A stretch of DNA of 22,431 nucleotides from JANXQG01 sp037147235 (GCA_037147235.1 JBAWVO010000085.1:1-22431), one strand, 5' to 3'. Counted from the stretch's first letter, positions 13,403-22,199 are shown. Notes: a model not told the origin generated them from the letters alone. Translations and numbers: made by a program.

Positions 13403-14596
13403 ATGAAAACGCGTCGTTGGACTGCGATCACACGCGAGGGGTGGCAATACCTCATCATCTTTGCCTTGATCTTCGGCGGTGCCCTGGTCAACGACGTGAA
13501 TTTGCTGCTGATTCTTAGCAGCATGCTTGCCGGCCCGCTGCTGCTGAGCCGCCATTTGGCCCTATTCACGCTTCGCGGCCTCGTCGTGCAGAGACGTCTG
13601 CCGCGAGCTATCTGTGCGGGCGATTTGCTCATCGTCCAACTGGCGATATCGAATACTCGGCGGAGAGTGGGGAGTTGGATTCTGGTTCTCGAAGAACCCA
13701 TTCGTCTCCTAACGGGTGGGCGGGAAGCCAAACGCAATGGACTCGTCAGCGAGGCCAGCGTGCTCTTTCCGTATGTCCCTGCCCGGCAGACCAGCAAAGG
13801 CGATTATCGCGGGCGGTTGACGCAACGCGGCCGATACCGCCTCGGTCCGATGCGGCTATCGACGCGATTTCCCTTCGGTTTGTTCCGCTACTCGATGAAT
13901 TGCAGCACATCGGCCCAATTGACGGTGTTGCCGCGGCTGGGGCGACTGACCCAGAGTTGGAATGCGCTGCGTCACGAGTCGTTTGCCGGCAACGAGCGCC
14001 GCGAACATCGTCCGGGCATTGACGGCGATTTCTACGGGCTTCGGCCCTGGCAGCGAGGCGACAGCCGCCGCTGGATCCATTGGCGGACTTCCGCCCGGGC
14101 CGGCGGGGTCATGGTCCGTCAGTTCGAGCAGCCGCACAGCCGCGACGCCGTGATCGTGCTGGATCTCTGGCAGCCGAAGGTTCCGGACGCGACCCACGCG
14201 GAGAACGTCGAGTTGGCCGTGAGTTTTGCCGCCACGTTGGCCGCCGAGCTTTGCCGCAGGGGAAGCAGCGACGTGTTTCTGGTGGCTGCCGATCCCGAGC
14301 CGCGAGTTACCGGCGGCCACGGCTCCAGTGCCTTGCTTCAAGACCTGATGGAGCGGCTGGCCTTGGTCGATGCCCAATCATGCGACCAAGTGCCGGAGTT
14401 GTTGCATCAAGCCGTCAGCCAGATCGAGCCTGGCACCGAGATCGTCTTGGTCAGCACGCGGCCGGTCGATTTGTCTCAGGCGGACTATTCGGGCAAGTTA
14501 CCGGGCGACGTGGTACGGCGCATTTCCGGGCGTGGTCTGCGAATTATCGATACCTCCAGCGCGAGTCTGGCCCGATATTTTCTGGTGGAGCCGTAG
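13403..14596 (+). CDS. DUF58 domain-containing membrane protein (second copy)
   Basis: A 397-residue protein. Two adjacent hydrophobic segments near the N-terminus (YLIIFALIFGGALV and LLLILSSMLAGPLLL, about residues 16-47) anchor it in the inner membrane, unlike the soluble DUF58 protein at 8460. The DUF58 core is the segment FYGLRPWQRGDSRRWIHWRT, with an upstream domain that typically precedes it (RGRYRLGPMRLSTRFPFGLF). A VWA-like part follows (DAVIVLDLWQ). This is the common operon layout for MoxR-DUF58 pairs; related clusters often continue into transglutaminase-like genes, but none follows here. ATG 13403 gives a normal N-terminus; a GTG at 13367 would overlap moxR by 26 bases and adds an arginine/cysteine-rich stretch. 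Confidence 0.93.
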   Translation: MKTRRWTAITREGWQYLIIFALIFGGALVNDVNLLLILSSMLAGPLLLSRHLALFTLRGLVVQRRLPRAICAGDLLIVQLAISNTRRRVGSWILVLEEPIRLLTGGREAKRNGLVSEASVLFPYVPARQTSKGDYRGRLTQRGRYRLGPMRLSTRFPFGLFRYSMNCSTSAQLTVLPRLGRLTQSWNALRHESFAGNERREHRPGIDGDFYGLRPWQRGDSRRWIHWRTSARAGGVMVRQFEQPHSRDAVIVLDLWQPKVPDATHAENVELAVSFAATLAAELCRRGSSDVFLVAADPEPRVTGGHGSSALLQDLMERLALVDAQSCDQVPELLHQAVSQIEPGTEIVLVSTRPVDLSQADYSGKLPGDVVRRISGRGLRIIDTSSASLARYFLVEP

Positions 14597-14650
14597 GGTG
14601 GGACAAGCATCGAATGGTGCATTACGCGAACGGATCTGGAACAGCGGTAA

Positions 14651-14712
14651 GAGGCTATCCGAAAACTCCCCTCTCCCTTTGGGAGAGGGGCAGGGGGTGA
14701 GGGTTTTCGGTA
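14651..14712. repeat. Palindromic dispersed repeat, copy 1; possible terminator
   Basis: Bounded by TATCCGAAAACTCCC and GGGTTTTCGGTA. The centre is a perfect 10-bp stem, CCCCTCTCCC-TTT-GGGAGAGGGG (14668-14690). An inverted copy lies at 19042-19110. Located 55 bases after the DUF58 stop, it could act as a transcription terminator on either strand, although no long T-tract follows the stem. Confidence 0.8.
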
Positions 14713-14735
14713 CGGAATCGGCTCTTTTACCACGG

Positions 14736-14851
14736 TTAGGATCGGCGCATCAATAAGTGTCTCAAGAAAAGTAGCAGGCACACTCCGTGTGCCGTCCGCC
14801 CCCGCTCGGCGAGTGGGCAAAACACGAAAGTTATTTATGCGCCGATCCTTA
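14736..14851. mobile_element. MITE-like element, copy 2 (116 bp, inverted)
   Basis: Terminal inverted repeats of 21 bp match at 19 positions. The whole element equals the reverse complement of 12257-12372 at 110 of 116 positions with no gaps. TA flanks both ends. Together the two copies bracket the second MoxR-DUF58 pair in opposite orientation. A short frame encoding an ADGTRSVPATFL-like peptide stays open in both copies, but I regard it as non-coding. Confidence 0.85.
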
Positions 14852-14919
14852 GCTCGACCCTCGCCGAACGGAATGAATTCCATTTTACGAGAAAAATGAT
14901 CCTGACGGCTATTGCATGG

Positions 14920-14940
14920 CCACTATATCGAGTGGTTTTT
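14920..14940 (+). terminator. Candidate Rho-independent terminator
   Basis: CCACT (14920-14924), a 6-base loop, AGTGG (14931-14935), then TTTTT. The stem is short, so it is a modest terminator. It lies just upstream of the promoter of the small gene at 15030. The gap 14597-15029 contains no gene, only this and the two repeats described. Confidence 0.5.
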
Positions 14941-14966
14941 GAGACAGGCACTTGAGGCAGGCCTTC

Positions 14967-14995
14967 TTGCCAACCGATAGGATTTATTGTAGAAT
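14967..14995 (+). promoter_or_regulatory. Near-consensus promoter of the 56-residue gene
   Basis: TTGCCA (14967-14972), 17 bases, then TAGAAT (14990-14995); both boxes match five of six sigma-70 consensus positions. The start point near 15002 gives a leader of about 28 bases with a ribosome-binding site before ATG 15030. Confidence 0.65.
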
Positions 14996-15029
14996 CGACG
15001 GTTTGTCACAAAATTGGATGAGGAACCTC

Positions 15030-15200
15030 ATGACTCTGAAGCAAGATCGCGAAAATTTGGCCCAGGTAAAACTGGCATTGGCCGACAAGTACGAGAATCT
15101 GGCCAGCACGATCAGCAGTAAGCCGCGGAAGGCCAACTATCTTCGCCATGTCGATAAGTTTCGCCGTCAGGCAGCCGATCTGCGAAATTTGAACAGGTAG
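15030..15200 (+). CDS. Small basic hypothetical protein (56 aa)
   Basis: A 56-residue, highly charged, probably all-helical protein (MTLKQDRENLAQVKLALADK at the start, KPRKANYLRHVDKFRRQAAD later). It has no cysteines and no hydrophobic segment. I do not recognise a named family. Evidence that it is real: a near-consensus promoter at 14967-14995, GAGGA 6 bases before the ATG, and a stop followed by a palindromic sequence. In-frame starts at 14952 and 15018 are less likely; 14952 lies upstream of the promoter. The basic helix pattern would suit RNA or nucleic-acid binding, but this is only a guess. Confidence 0.65.
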   Translation: MTLKQDRENLAQVKLALADKYENLASTISSKPRKANYLRHVDKFRRQAADLRNLNR

Positions 15201-15249
15201 AACGTGTTTTTAATCACACGTTCATGAAAGCGAAATAGTTAAGGTCGTA

Positions 15250-15271
15250 GGACGGCCTTCCCAGGCCGTCT
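15250..15271. repeat. Short palindrome GACGGCC-TTCCCA-GGCCGTC
   Basis: A 7-bp perfect stem with a 6-base loop and an extra G-T pair, in the 93-base gap before the M28 peptidase gene. No T-tract follows. The wording is like a dispersed palindromic repeat I recall from planctomycete genomes, but only one copy is visible here. Confidence 0.5.
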
Positions 15272-15293
15272 GGAAATCTGCAAGCGGATTACC

Positions 15294-17207
15294 ATGGCCA
15301 TGCTGTATGCTTCCGGGTATTCAGTTTTACGCGGGAAGGGTCGCTTTATCTTCTTGGCCTCCCTAGCACCGATCTTCCTAGGCGCAGTCGGGTTGCGTCT
15401 GGTCTTTGGTGGTGGTGAGGAGGTCGCGGCCGGCGAGCAGCGATTGGCCGCAACTACCTTCTACCTCTCTTCGGACAAGTTGGAAGGTCGAGGATTCGGA
15501 ACCAAGGGAATTGACTTGGCAGCCGATTACATTGCCGATCAGCTCCGCCAGCTCAATCGCTACGGCATGAAGACCGATCTTTGGAGCGGCAGCCCTTTTC
15601 AGAAATTCAAGGTCGCCATCGACGCCGATTTGGGCCCGAACAATTCCATGGCCCTGGTCGGTCCCCCCATGGGCAAGAACGGTAAGCCGCGGAGGATCGA
15701 ACTGGTTCTGGGCAAAGATTACACGCCCTTGGCAATCAGCGGGAACGGTAAATTCGACCTGCCCTTGGCCTTCGCCGGCTACGGAATCACGGTCCGCAGC
15801 AAGGCCAACTACGACGACTTTGCCGAGGTAGACGTCGCCGGCAAGGCCACCATCATGCTCCGCCACCAACCGCGTGATGCGGTGGACGACAAGGAATCGG
15901 CACCCATCAAAGAAACCGCCTGTACGTCTTTCCGCCACAAGGTGTCCAACGCTTGCGAGCACGGCGCGGCCGCAGTGATTTTTTGCAGCGATCAGGCCGA
16001 AGTCCGCCGCCGACGCGGCAAAGACGACGCGCTGCTGTCGTTCCACGTCGCAGGCACCACGTTCACTCGCCCGGACGTAGCGGTGATCAATTTTCGTCAG
16101 GCCGTAATCGACAACATGCTCCGCGATCTGAACGAACCGGCACTGGGTAAGATCGAAGAGGAGATCGATCGCACGCTCAAGCCGGCCAGCCGCGAATTGA
16201 AGGGCTGGCGGATTCAGGGCGAGACCGACGTGCGGCACGTTCCCTGTGAAGTGAAGAATGTCGCGGCCGTCCTTCCCGGCGAAGGACCGCTGGCCAATGA
16301 AGTGATCGTGTTGGGTGCCCACTACGATCACCTGGGTTACGGTTCCCGCAGCACGCTCCCTTCCAAGCGCGGGGCAATCTACCCTGGGGCCGACGACAAC
16401 GCCTCGGGCGTGGCCGTGGTGCTTGAGGTTGCCCGGGCTTTGGCTCAACGGCCGCGGAAGCTTCGCCGCACGGTAGTATTTATCCTTTTCACGGGCGAGG
16501 AATGGGGCTTTTGGGGCAGCAGCCACTATGTGAACGATCCCGTCGTGCCCATGAGCGAGACCGTCGCCATGATCAACCTCGACATGGTTGGCCGGCTCCG
16601 CGAGGATGCCCTGACGGTCAACAGCGTAGGCACCGGCACGGGCTTCAGCGGGCTTTTGGACCAGGCTAATCGTCTGTATGGCTTCCATCTCACGAAGGTT
16701 GCGGGAGCTTCCGGACGCAGCGACCAGGCGTCGTTCTACGCGAAGCGGATCCCAAACCTCCACTTCTTTACGGGAAAGCATCCCGACTATCACCGTCCCA
16801 CCGACACCTTCTCCGGCGTGAATATTTCTGGAATGTGGCGGATTGCCAATTACGTACTCGACATGACGGTGGCTCTGGCCGACGCACCGCAACGGCCCGA
16901 CTTCGTGGCCGTGCCGATGCAGCGGCGGGCTGGCGACATGCCGCAGCCATTCTTCGGCTGTATCCCCGATTTTACCCGTGAGGAAGCGGGCTATCCGATC
17001 GGCGCCGTGATCGCCGGCAGTCCTGCCGAGCGGTGCGGCTTGCGGGGTGGTGACGTGATCGTGAAGTTCGGCAAGCATTACATCGGCATCGGGGATGATT
17101 TTGACGACGCCTTGCAGAAGTATGCCGCCGCCGACCGGGTGAAAATCAAGGTCCGCCGGAAGAACTCGACGATGACCTTTGAAGCCACCCTGGCCGCGCC
17201 ACAGTAG
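15294..17207 (+). CDS. M28 family metallopeptidase with PA and PDZ domains
   Basis: A 637-residue exported aminopeptidase-like enzyme. A hydrophobic N-terminal segment (FIFLASLAPIFLGAVGL, about residues 18-34) acts as a signal or membrane anchor. A PA-type insert follows (residues about 120-260: GYGITVRSKANYDDF, CEHGAAAVIFCSD). The M28 catalytic domain has its zinc ligands in place: His343 in GAHYDHLG, Asp367 in GADDNASG, Glu402-Glu403 in FTGEEWG, the Asp of NLDMVG, and His500 in PDYHRPTDT. Residues about 550-637 form a PDZ domain (YPIGAVIAGSPAERCGLRGG). It probably releases N-terminal amino acids from peptides outside the cytoplasm; the substrate is unknown. Start ATG 15294, with ATG 15300 possible; the ribosome-binding site is weak. 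Confidence 0.93.
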   Translation: MAMLYASGYSVLRGKGRFIFLASLAPIFLGAVGLRLVFGGGEEVAAGEQRLAATTFYLSSDKLEGRGFGTKGIDLAADYIADQLRQLNRYGMKTDLWSGSPFQKFKVAIDADLGPNNSMALVGPPMGKNGKPRRIELVLGKDYTPLAISGNGKFDLPLAFAGYGITVRSKANYDDFAEVDVAGKATIMLRHQPRDAVDDKESAPIKETACTSFRHKVSNACEHGAAAVIFCSDQAEVRRRRGKDDALLSFHVAGTTFTRPDVAVINFRQAVIDNMLRDLNEPALGKIEEEIDRTLKPASRELKGWRIQGETDVRHVPCEVKNVAAVLPGEGPLANEVIVLGAHYDHLGYGSRSTLPSKRGAIYPGADDNASGVAVVLEVARALAQRPRKLRRTVVFILFTGEEWGFWGSSHYVNDPVVPMSETVAMINLDMVGRLREDALTVNSVGTGTGFSGLLDQANRLYGFHLTKVAGASGRSDQASFYAKRIPNLHFFTGKHPDYHRPTDTFSGVNISGMWRIANYVLDMTVALADAPQRPDFVAVPMQRRAGDMPQPFFGCIPDFTREEAGYPIGAVIAGSPAERCGLRGGDVIVKFGKHYIGIGDDFDDALQKYAAADRVKIKVRRKNSTMTFEATLAAPQ

Positions 17208-17322
17208 GGCTCACATTCACGGAGACGGAAAGCTCCATTGGAATTAGAATATGAACCAAAATTTGTCCATGGCTAATACCGCGATCAACCTCCTTAACCC
17301 ATTTCCCGAGAGAGGTGAACCC

Positions 17323-18987
17323 GTGAAGAAACTGGTTACCCGTTTACTGACCGTGCATTGGATGCTGTTCTTCGTCCTGGGCAGAATGGTCCCAGCCGCC
17401 GAAACGGTTGCCGCAATCGCCCTCGTGCCGCAGCCGCGGGAAGTGCAGAGTAGGCCTGGCCAATTCGTAATCCAGCAAGATACGGCCATCCTCGTGGACA
17501 AAGACTCGCCGGACGCGACGAGCATCGCCAAGCTGTTGGCCCAACGGATTCGGGCCAGTACCGGTATGGATCTCAAGGTATTGGCGTCCGACAGTCTAGG
17601 TAAGAAACCAGGCTCGATCCGCCTCACAACGGGCGGCGCTAACGCCGCACTCGGTCATGAGGGCTACCAACTCGATGTTGCGCCGGATGGCGCCCTCATC
17701 ACCGGGGGCGGTGCGGCGGGGATGTTCTACGGTACGCAGACCCTGCTCCAACTACTGCCGCCGCAGGTGTTCAGCACAACAAAGGTCCAAGAGCCGGTCG
17801 CCTGGGAAATCCCCTCCGTACGGATCAACGACCAGCCGCGGTTTGTTTGGCGCGGGTTGTTGCTCGACGTGGCGAGGCACTTCTTTAGCAAGGAGGAACT
17901 CAAGGACTTCATCGACCTCATGGCGCAGCACAAGTTGAATACCCTGCAAATCCACTTCACGGACGATCAGGGCTGGCGGGTGGAGATCAAGCGGTATCCC
18001 AAACTGGCCGAGGTCGGTGGGTGGCGGAAATCGATTGGCTTCGGATTCGCGGCGAAGGACGGTAACGCCTACGGGAAAGACGGCCGCTACGGAGGCTTCT
18101 ACACACAGGACGACATCCGGGAACTCGTCGCTTACGCGAAGGCCCGCTATGTGACCATCGTGCCGGAGATCGAGATGCCAGGGCACTCAGGAGCAGCACT
18201 GTCGGCGTATCCCGAGTATAGTTGTTTCGGCGGATCCTACAACCGCGATTCCGGGCCAATGGGCATTTATTGCCCTGGAAACGATGCGGCCTTCACCTTC
18301 CTGCAAAACGTGCTGAGTGAAGTGATCGGCCTCTTCCCGGGCAAATACATTCACATCGGGGCCGACGAAGTTGACAAGGGCAACTGGACGCGGTGCCCGA
18401 AATGCAAGGCCCGCATCAAGCAGGAGGGCCTCAAGAATGAACACGAGCTGCAAAGCTATTTTGTCAAGCGGATGGAACGGTTCATCAATGCTCAGGGGCG
18501 CACGATGATCGGCTGGGACGAGATCCTCGAAGGCGGCTTGGCACCCAAAGCCACGGTGATGAGCTGGCGCGGCATTGAGGGCGGAGTGATCGCGGCCAAA
18601 GCCGGCCACGACGTCATCATGACGCCCACTAGCCATTGCTACCTCGACTACAATCAGGCAAAGTACGGCGAACCCCGCGCCATTGGCGGATTTTTACCGC
18701 TGGCACAGGTTTACCGCTACGACCCACTGCCGTCGGGACTACCGGCCGAGAAGGCCAAGCACATCCTCGGGGCCGGTGGCAACCTGTGGAGCGAGTTCTT
18801 CCCGAACTACGCGCAGGTGCAGTATATGGCCTACCCGCGGGCATGTGCCATTGCCGAGCTGACGTGGACTGATCCCAAGCAGAAGAACTGGGACGATTTC
18901 AAACGCCGTATCCAGACACAGCTTGAACGGCTGAAGGTCCAGGGCGTGCATTACCGAGCGCCGAAGAAGAATGATGCCGGCTGGTAG
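17323..18987 (+). CDS. Secreted GH20 beta-N-acetylhexosaminidase
   Basis: A 554-residue enzyme removing terminal GlcNAc or GalNAc from glycans by substrate-assisted catalysis. It has a signal peptide (MKKLVTRLLTVHWMLFFVLG, cleavage near Ala26), a GH20b N-terminal domain (residues about 30-165, LVPQPREVQ to YGTQTLLQLLP), and the GH20 barrel: RGLLLDVARHFF, HFTDDQGWRVEIKRYPKL, IPEIEMPGHS-type VPEIEMPGHSGAAL, the catalytic pair Asp348-Glu349 in HIGADEV, GWDEILEGG and GNLWSEF. GTG 17323 is preferred because AGAGGTGA lies just upstream and the signal peptide then begins with Lys-Lys; an ATG at 17251 adds 24 residues with no family similarity. It follows the M28 gene by 115 bases and may be transcribed with it. 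Confidence 0.95.
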   Translation: MKKLVTRLLTVHWMLFFVLGRMVPAAETVAAIALVPQPREVQSRPGQFVIQQDTAILVDKDSPDATSIAKLLAQRIRASTGMDLKVLASDSLGKKPGSIRLTTGGANAALGHEGYQLDVAPDGALITGGGAAGMFYGTQTLLQLLPPQVFSTTKVQEPVAWEIPSVRINDQPRFVWRGLLLDVARHFFSKEELKDFIDLMAQHKLNTLQIHFTDDQGWRVEIKRYPKLAEVGGWRKSIGFGFAAKDGNAYGKDGRYGGFYTQDDIRELVAYAKARYVTIVPEIEMPGHSGAALSAYPEYSCFGGSYNRDSGPMGIYCPGNDAAFTFLQNVLSEVIGLFPGKYIHIGADEVDKGNWTRCPKCKARIKQEGLKNEHELQSYFVKRMERFINAQGRTMIGWDEILEGGLAPKATVMSWRGIEGGVIAAKAGHDVIMTPTSHCYLDYNQAKYGEPRAIGGFLPLAQVYRYDPLPSGLPAEKAKHILGAGGNLWSEFFPNYAQVQYMAYPRACAIAELTWTDPKQKNWDDFKRRIQTQLERLKVQGVHYRAPKKNDAGW

Positions 18988-19041
18988 CATCGCTCCGCGG
19001 GAAGGCTGCCTCACCAGTACCTATCTCGCGTTCGCGTGCCA

Positions 19042-19110
19042 GAGGCTACCGAAAAGCCCTCACCCCCTGCCACTCTCCCGAAGGGAGAAGGGAGTTTTCG
19101 GATAGTCTCT
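19042..19110. repeat. Palindromic dispersed repeat, copy 2 (inverted)
   Basis: Reverse-complement counterpart of 14651-14712, sharing GAGGCTA-type edges, CCGAAAA ends and the CCCTCACCCCCTGCC core. The central stem is less perfect here. It sits in the 161-base convergent gap between the hexosaminidase gene and the GH106-like gene, where it could end transcription from both sides. Confidence 0.8.
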
Positions 19111-19148
19111 CAGATCCGATTTTCCTACGCGACTGAACCTTGTGCCGT

Positions 19149-22100
19149 CTACCGAGGGGACTTCACTTCCACCCAGGCACCCGTGCGCACGGTCACCGGG
19201 CCGAGCAGACCTGCCGGCTGTAGCCGGGTTCGCCCGTTCCAATTCTTCAGGGTCGTATACGTCGTACGGTTGGCACCGCGTTGCTCGTCGCCAATAAGCC
19301 GGTTCAACCACGCGTTGACCACTTCGACTTCCAACGTGTTTCCGCCCGACTTCACCACGGCACTGATGTCCACGGTGTAAGGCTGCTTCCAAACGGTTGC
19401 CACCTCGTGACCGTTGACGCGCACCTTGGCGATGGCGTGAACCGTTCCCAGATCGAGAACGGTGGCTGCTTTTAGGTCGGATACTTGGAACTCGGCGCGG
19501 TAGGTTGCCGCGCCGGAAAAGTACTTGATCGCCGGATCGGGATGCTCGGACCAGGAGGTCAGCTTGCCGAACGTCACGGTTTTCCCTGGGAACGTGATCT
19601 GCCACGGCCCAGTCATCTCGATCGCCTCGCCCAGTTCCAGCTTCCGGCTTGCTAGGTCCGACTTGCTCTTTCGGAAAACGACAAACACGGAGCCGGCGGG
19701 ATCGAAGTGCAAAGGCACGATCGTCCGCCCATCTTTCACGGTGTACGGTGCCGCCTCGATCTTTCCCGTATCCGGCCACCACAACTCGGGCTCGCGGCCG
19801 GTTACGCGAAACGATATCGCCTCGTCGCGCTGCTGGGCCCGCTGGTTCGAGAGGAAATAGATGTCCGTTTCGCCGTCCTGACGGTGTTTCCAGAGAATGT
19901 CCACGGGACCAACCACATCCACCGGCACCTGCAAGCGACGGAACGCCTCCCTGAGATCGATGCCCGTCATCACGCGCGGCCCGTTCCAGATCCCGGCGGC
20001 AAGGTTTTTTACCTCGGTGTCGCAGGCCGGGAAGTTTTGCAGGCTGGGCGAACGCTGCGGTGCCGGGCCAAGCACCGTACCACCGGCGGCCACCAGTTGC
20101 CCGATCTTCTTCAGCAGTGCCGGCCGCATCGTCGCCGACTCCGGCAGTACCAGCAACTTGTAGCTCATCCCGCTTGGCAGCACGAAGCGGCCGTTCTCTA
20201 CGGTCATCCGGTTCTCGATGACGTCCGCATTGATGTAATCGTAGTCATAACCCGCGGGCAGCTCCGGTTTGCGGATGCCGGCCATCTTCGGCGCGTCTTC
20301 GGTAATGAAGTATGCCACGTCGGCCACATGCCTGCCGGATTGCAGCATCACACTGCATCGGCGCAAGTAATCAATCCACGCCTTGGAGTACTCAAACCAC
20401 GTGTTGTTGCGATTGAACTCCGTGCCGAACCAGGCGTTGATGCCCGGCTTCTGGTCGGAGCGCGGCTGGTGGATGTAGACATGCAGCACGAATTGGTTGA
20501 TCCCCTCGCAGAACGCCCAGTCGCCACGCGCCTTCAAATCGCGGGGCGTGTTCACAAACGCCGGGCCGCCAGTGAATGCCTCAGCCCACACCACAGGCAT
20601 TCCGTAAATGTGCGCTGCCGACGCCGCGTCGCGCAGTTCGACGCCGCTAAGGTCGCCGTTGACCCAGAACTCGCCCCCGATCTCGTCGCACGAGCCGCCA
20701 TATTTCAAAAACTCGCTCGGGAAACCCCAATGCCCATAGTTTTCGAGCCACATCTTCAAACCATGCTCGCGGCACAGGTCGCGCAGCCCGCCGACATAAT
20801 CCTCGGCCACGCGATCAGCCACCAGCCGGCGCAGATCCCACAGGAACCGGTCCGACTGGTCGGCGCTGCCAACCACGCGGCCGGTCAGCACCGGCATGAA
20901 GGGCAACGGGTCGTAGGCATAGTGCTCGCGGAACAACGCCGCAAAGCCGTCGGTCCAGTTCTGCGGCCCCATCTCGTAGCTATCGGCCACGACATGTTTC
21001 CAAGCCTTTCGTTCCGCGGCCGGTATCCGATTCAACAGGTCGCCGATATAGGCGTCGAAGTGCGATTTCAGCGCGACGCGGTTCATCTTGTCCACTTCCA
21101 ACCCGGTCGCTTCCGGCGGTGCCGGGCTGTTCTTCGTGCCGGTGGGCGTCATGGCCGTGCGCAGCACGATCCATTCGCCCGCCGGGACATTCCACTCAAG
21201 CGTGCCGTCCGCCGCCATCAACTTGCTCAGATCGCGCACCGTCTGCGGTTTGATCGTCAAGTCCGCGGTCTCCGGTTCCGCCTGCACCGGCCACGTGTAG
21301 AAATCAAACGGCGGAACCGGATCCTGGAAGACTTTCAACAGCGACTTCTCGGCGAATGCCTCGGTGCGTGCCGCAGACGAAAGCCGGACCTCGCCGAGTT
21401 TGCAGCCGCCCGAGAATTTTAACTGGAAAACCTTTGCCGTGGTGGCCGGAAATGCGACCACCACGGGTGCCAAAGGCACGGGGCCGACGTTGAGTGTGAG
21501 GTTGTGCCGGTCGATCTTGAACGCCTTCACCCTCCGGTATTGCTTGCCGTCGTCCGACGCCTGCAACTCGGCCGTGACGTTCATGGCCTGGAGCGGCTGC
21601 ACGCTCAGGCTCCGCGCCGTAAAGGATGAGGGCATCACGAACGTGACGGACGTGGGCGTGCGCGATGTTTCCTTCGCGCACTCGCCGTCCCCTGCCGGTG
21701 TCGGAAATGCAAGCACGGCGATATCCTGAAAGTTGCCCGGTGGCGAGGGCAGTTTGCCCTTGAAGTGCTGCGGTCCGTTCAGCCGCAACTCCGGTAGCAC
21801 GACATAGCGCATCGCCTGATCGGGTTTCACCCACGGACCGCCGGATTGGCTCCAACCGGGCGAGTTGAACATTCCGATGTCCACCCCCAGGCGGCCGCCT
21901 TCACGCACTGCGTGCTCGATGAAGCCCCACCACGAGTCCGTCAGGGCCTTCGACCCGCCGGCGGCGGGTTTGCCGCTCATGCCACTGATAACGCCGATGT
22001 ACCCCTCGCCGATCCCCACTCGCCGCATCGCCTCGAGATCTTGCGTGATGCCTTCCTTCGTGATGTGGCCGTCCATCCAATACCAGTAGCATCGCGGCCG

Positions 22101-22199
22101 CGTCCCCTCGGACGGCGAGGCGAAACTCTTCTCCAACTCGTCGGCAACAATGACGCGACACAACGACGAGAGTGCCAACAGCAGCAAGATGCAACGCAT
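19149..22199 (-). CDS. Secreted glycoside hydrolase, GH106 (alpha-L-rhamnosidase)-like
   Basis: A 1016-residue protein with a signal peptide (MRCILLLLALSSLCRVIVA). Features of the GH106 family: FASPSEGTRPRCYWYWMDGHITKEGI near the mature start, GIGEGYIGVISG, then MFNSPGWSQSGGPWVKP, a catalytic-barrel region with VADSYEMGPQNWTDGF, WLENYGHWGFPSEFLKYGG and FVLHVYIHQPRSDQKPG, and a C-terminal galactose-binding-like sandwich (ATYRAEFQV, VRVNGHEVATVWKQPYTVDI, VVNAWLNRLIGD). GH106 enzymes known so far remove alpha-L-rhamnose, mostly from pectic polysaccharides, but many homologues are uncharacterised. GAGGGA precedes ATG 22199 by about 9 bases. It converges on the hexosaminidase gene. The glycoside hydrolase call is sure; the exact sugar is not. 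Confidence 0.85.
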   Translation of the reverse strand: MRCILLLLALSSLCRVIVADELEKSFASPSEGTRPRCYWYWMDGHITKEGITQDLEAMRRVGIGEGYIGVISGMSGKPAAGGSKALTDSWWGFIEHAVREGGRLGVDIGMFNSPGWSQSGGPWVKPDQAMRYVVLPELRLNGPQHFKGKLPSPPGNFQDIAVLAFPTPAGDGECAKETSRTPTSVTFVMPSSFTARSLSVQPLQAMNVTAELQASDDGKQYRRVKAFKIDRHNLTLNVGPVPLAPVVVAFPATTAKVFQLKFSGGCKLGEVRLSSAARTEAFAEKSLLKVFQDPVPPFDFYTWPVQAEPETADLTIKPQTVRDLSKLMAADGTLEWNVPAGEWIVLRTAMTPTGTKNSPAPPEATGLEVDKMNRVALKSHFDAYIGDLLNRIPAAERKAWKHVVADSYEMGPQNWTDGFAALFREHYAYDPLPFMPVLTGRVVGSADQSDRFLWDLRRLVADRVAEDYVGGLRDLCREHGLKMWLENYGHWGFPSEFLKYGGSCDEIGGEFWVNGDLSGVELRDAASAAHIYGMPVVWAEAFTGGPAFVNTPRDLKARGDWAFCEGINQFVLHVYIHQPRSDQKPGINAWFGTEFNRNNTWFEYSKAWIDYLRRCSVMLQSGRHVADVAYFITEDAPKMAGIRKPELPAGYDYDYINADVIENRMTVENGRFVLPSGMSYKLLVLPESATMRPALLKKIGQLVAAGGTVLGPAPQRSPSLQNFPACDTEVKNLAAGIWNGPRVMTGIDLREAFRRLQVPVDVVGPVDILWKHRQDGETDIYFLSNQRAQQRDEAISFRVTGREPELWWPDTGKIEAAPYTVKDGRTIVPLHFDPAGSVFVVFRKSKSDLASRKLELGEAIEMTGPWQITFPGKTVTFGKLTSWSEHPDPAIKYFSGAATYRAEFQVSDLKAATVLDLGTVHAIAKVRVNGHEVATVWKQPYTVDISAVVKSGGNTLEVEVVNAWLNRLIGDEQRGANRTTYTTLKNWNGRTRLQPAGLLGPVTVRTGAWVEVKSPR

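Noticed and set aside
15378..17078. 566-codon open frame antisense to the M28 gene
   Set aside because: The + strand gene has all M28 zinc ligands; the antisense frame shows no domain and is a by-product of GC-rich codon use.
19707..21422. 571-codon open frame antisense to the GH106-like gene
   Set aside because: His/Arg/Val-rich composition with no motif; the - strand protein has clear family features.
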